15,442 nt of DNA from Prevotella sp. (GTDB taxonomy: Bacteria > Bacteroidota > Bacteroidia > Bacteroidales > Bacteroidaceae). The position numbers and the translations under genes are program-made. Positions 15,256 to 15,442 of the stretch are shown one piece after another. The notes under the pieces were generated by a model. The model saw only the letters and a program-made list of their open reading frames with translations, had not been told where the DNA came from and made no database searches. The stretch covers positions 1 to 15,442 of the forward strand of contig JAFRMM010000149.1 in NCBI GenBank assembly GCA_017430675.1, given 5' to 3'. Numbering within the stretch: position 1 is the first letter of the stretch; every line of letters starts with the position of its first letter.

Positions 15256-15442
<187 letters not shown>

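Overview
Positions 1 to about 14,273 read as the chromosome of a Bacteroidales bacterium, most like Prevotella/Segatella. The evidence is protein character, the absence of Shine-Dalgarno sequences, and repeated Bacteroidota-type -7 promoter boxes (TAnnTTTGCA at 2526-2535, 3281-3290, 3559-3568, 4527-4536, 9227-9236 and 9342-9351). Short AT-rich intergenic repeats of a kind common in that group are also present. Positions from about 14,275 to the end look like a different organism, a clostridial Firmicute. That end carries the N-terminal part of metG, a small unknown gene and the 3' end of rpoC, with clear Shine-Dalgarno sites and a textbook sigma-70 promoter (TTGAAA, 17 nt, TATAAT). An RND pump gene and metG are both cut at the same point, out of frame with each other. 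I therefore read the window as a chimeric assembly with a junction near 14,271-14,277.

Layout of the Bacteroidales part: a possible C-terminal tail of an upstream gene; luxS (+) converging on typA/bipA (-) across a bidirectional terminator; a small outer-membrane beta-barrel gene (-); a 359-nt divergent intergenic region with degenerate 21-nt repeats; an exported protein of unknown function (+); and rpsO (+) with a leader of about 100 nt. A minus-strand operon ftsX - DUF3098 - uppP - truB - queA - folK follows (9195 down to 4946). It has very short gaps or overlaps and joins division, undecaprenyl-phosphate recycling, tRNA modification and folate synthesis. Upstream of it, divergently, lies a radical-SAM (COG0731) gene on a probably leaderless transcript. 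Then come a minus-strand lpxA-like gene, an OprM/NodT-type outer-membrane efflux lipoprotein and the C-terminal part of an RND pump. The last two form a tripartite efflux operon.

No wholly new system is evident. The most interesting biology is small-scale. A repeat element of about 90 nt sits in frame inside typA, and a close partial copy lies in front of luxS. A 16-nt tandem repeat supplies the last codons and the stop of truB. The LpxA-like protein keeps the catalytic His but has lost several substrate-binding residues. A perfect 17-bp terminator stem overlaps the last codons of folK. The rpsO leader may be an autoregulatory RNA.
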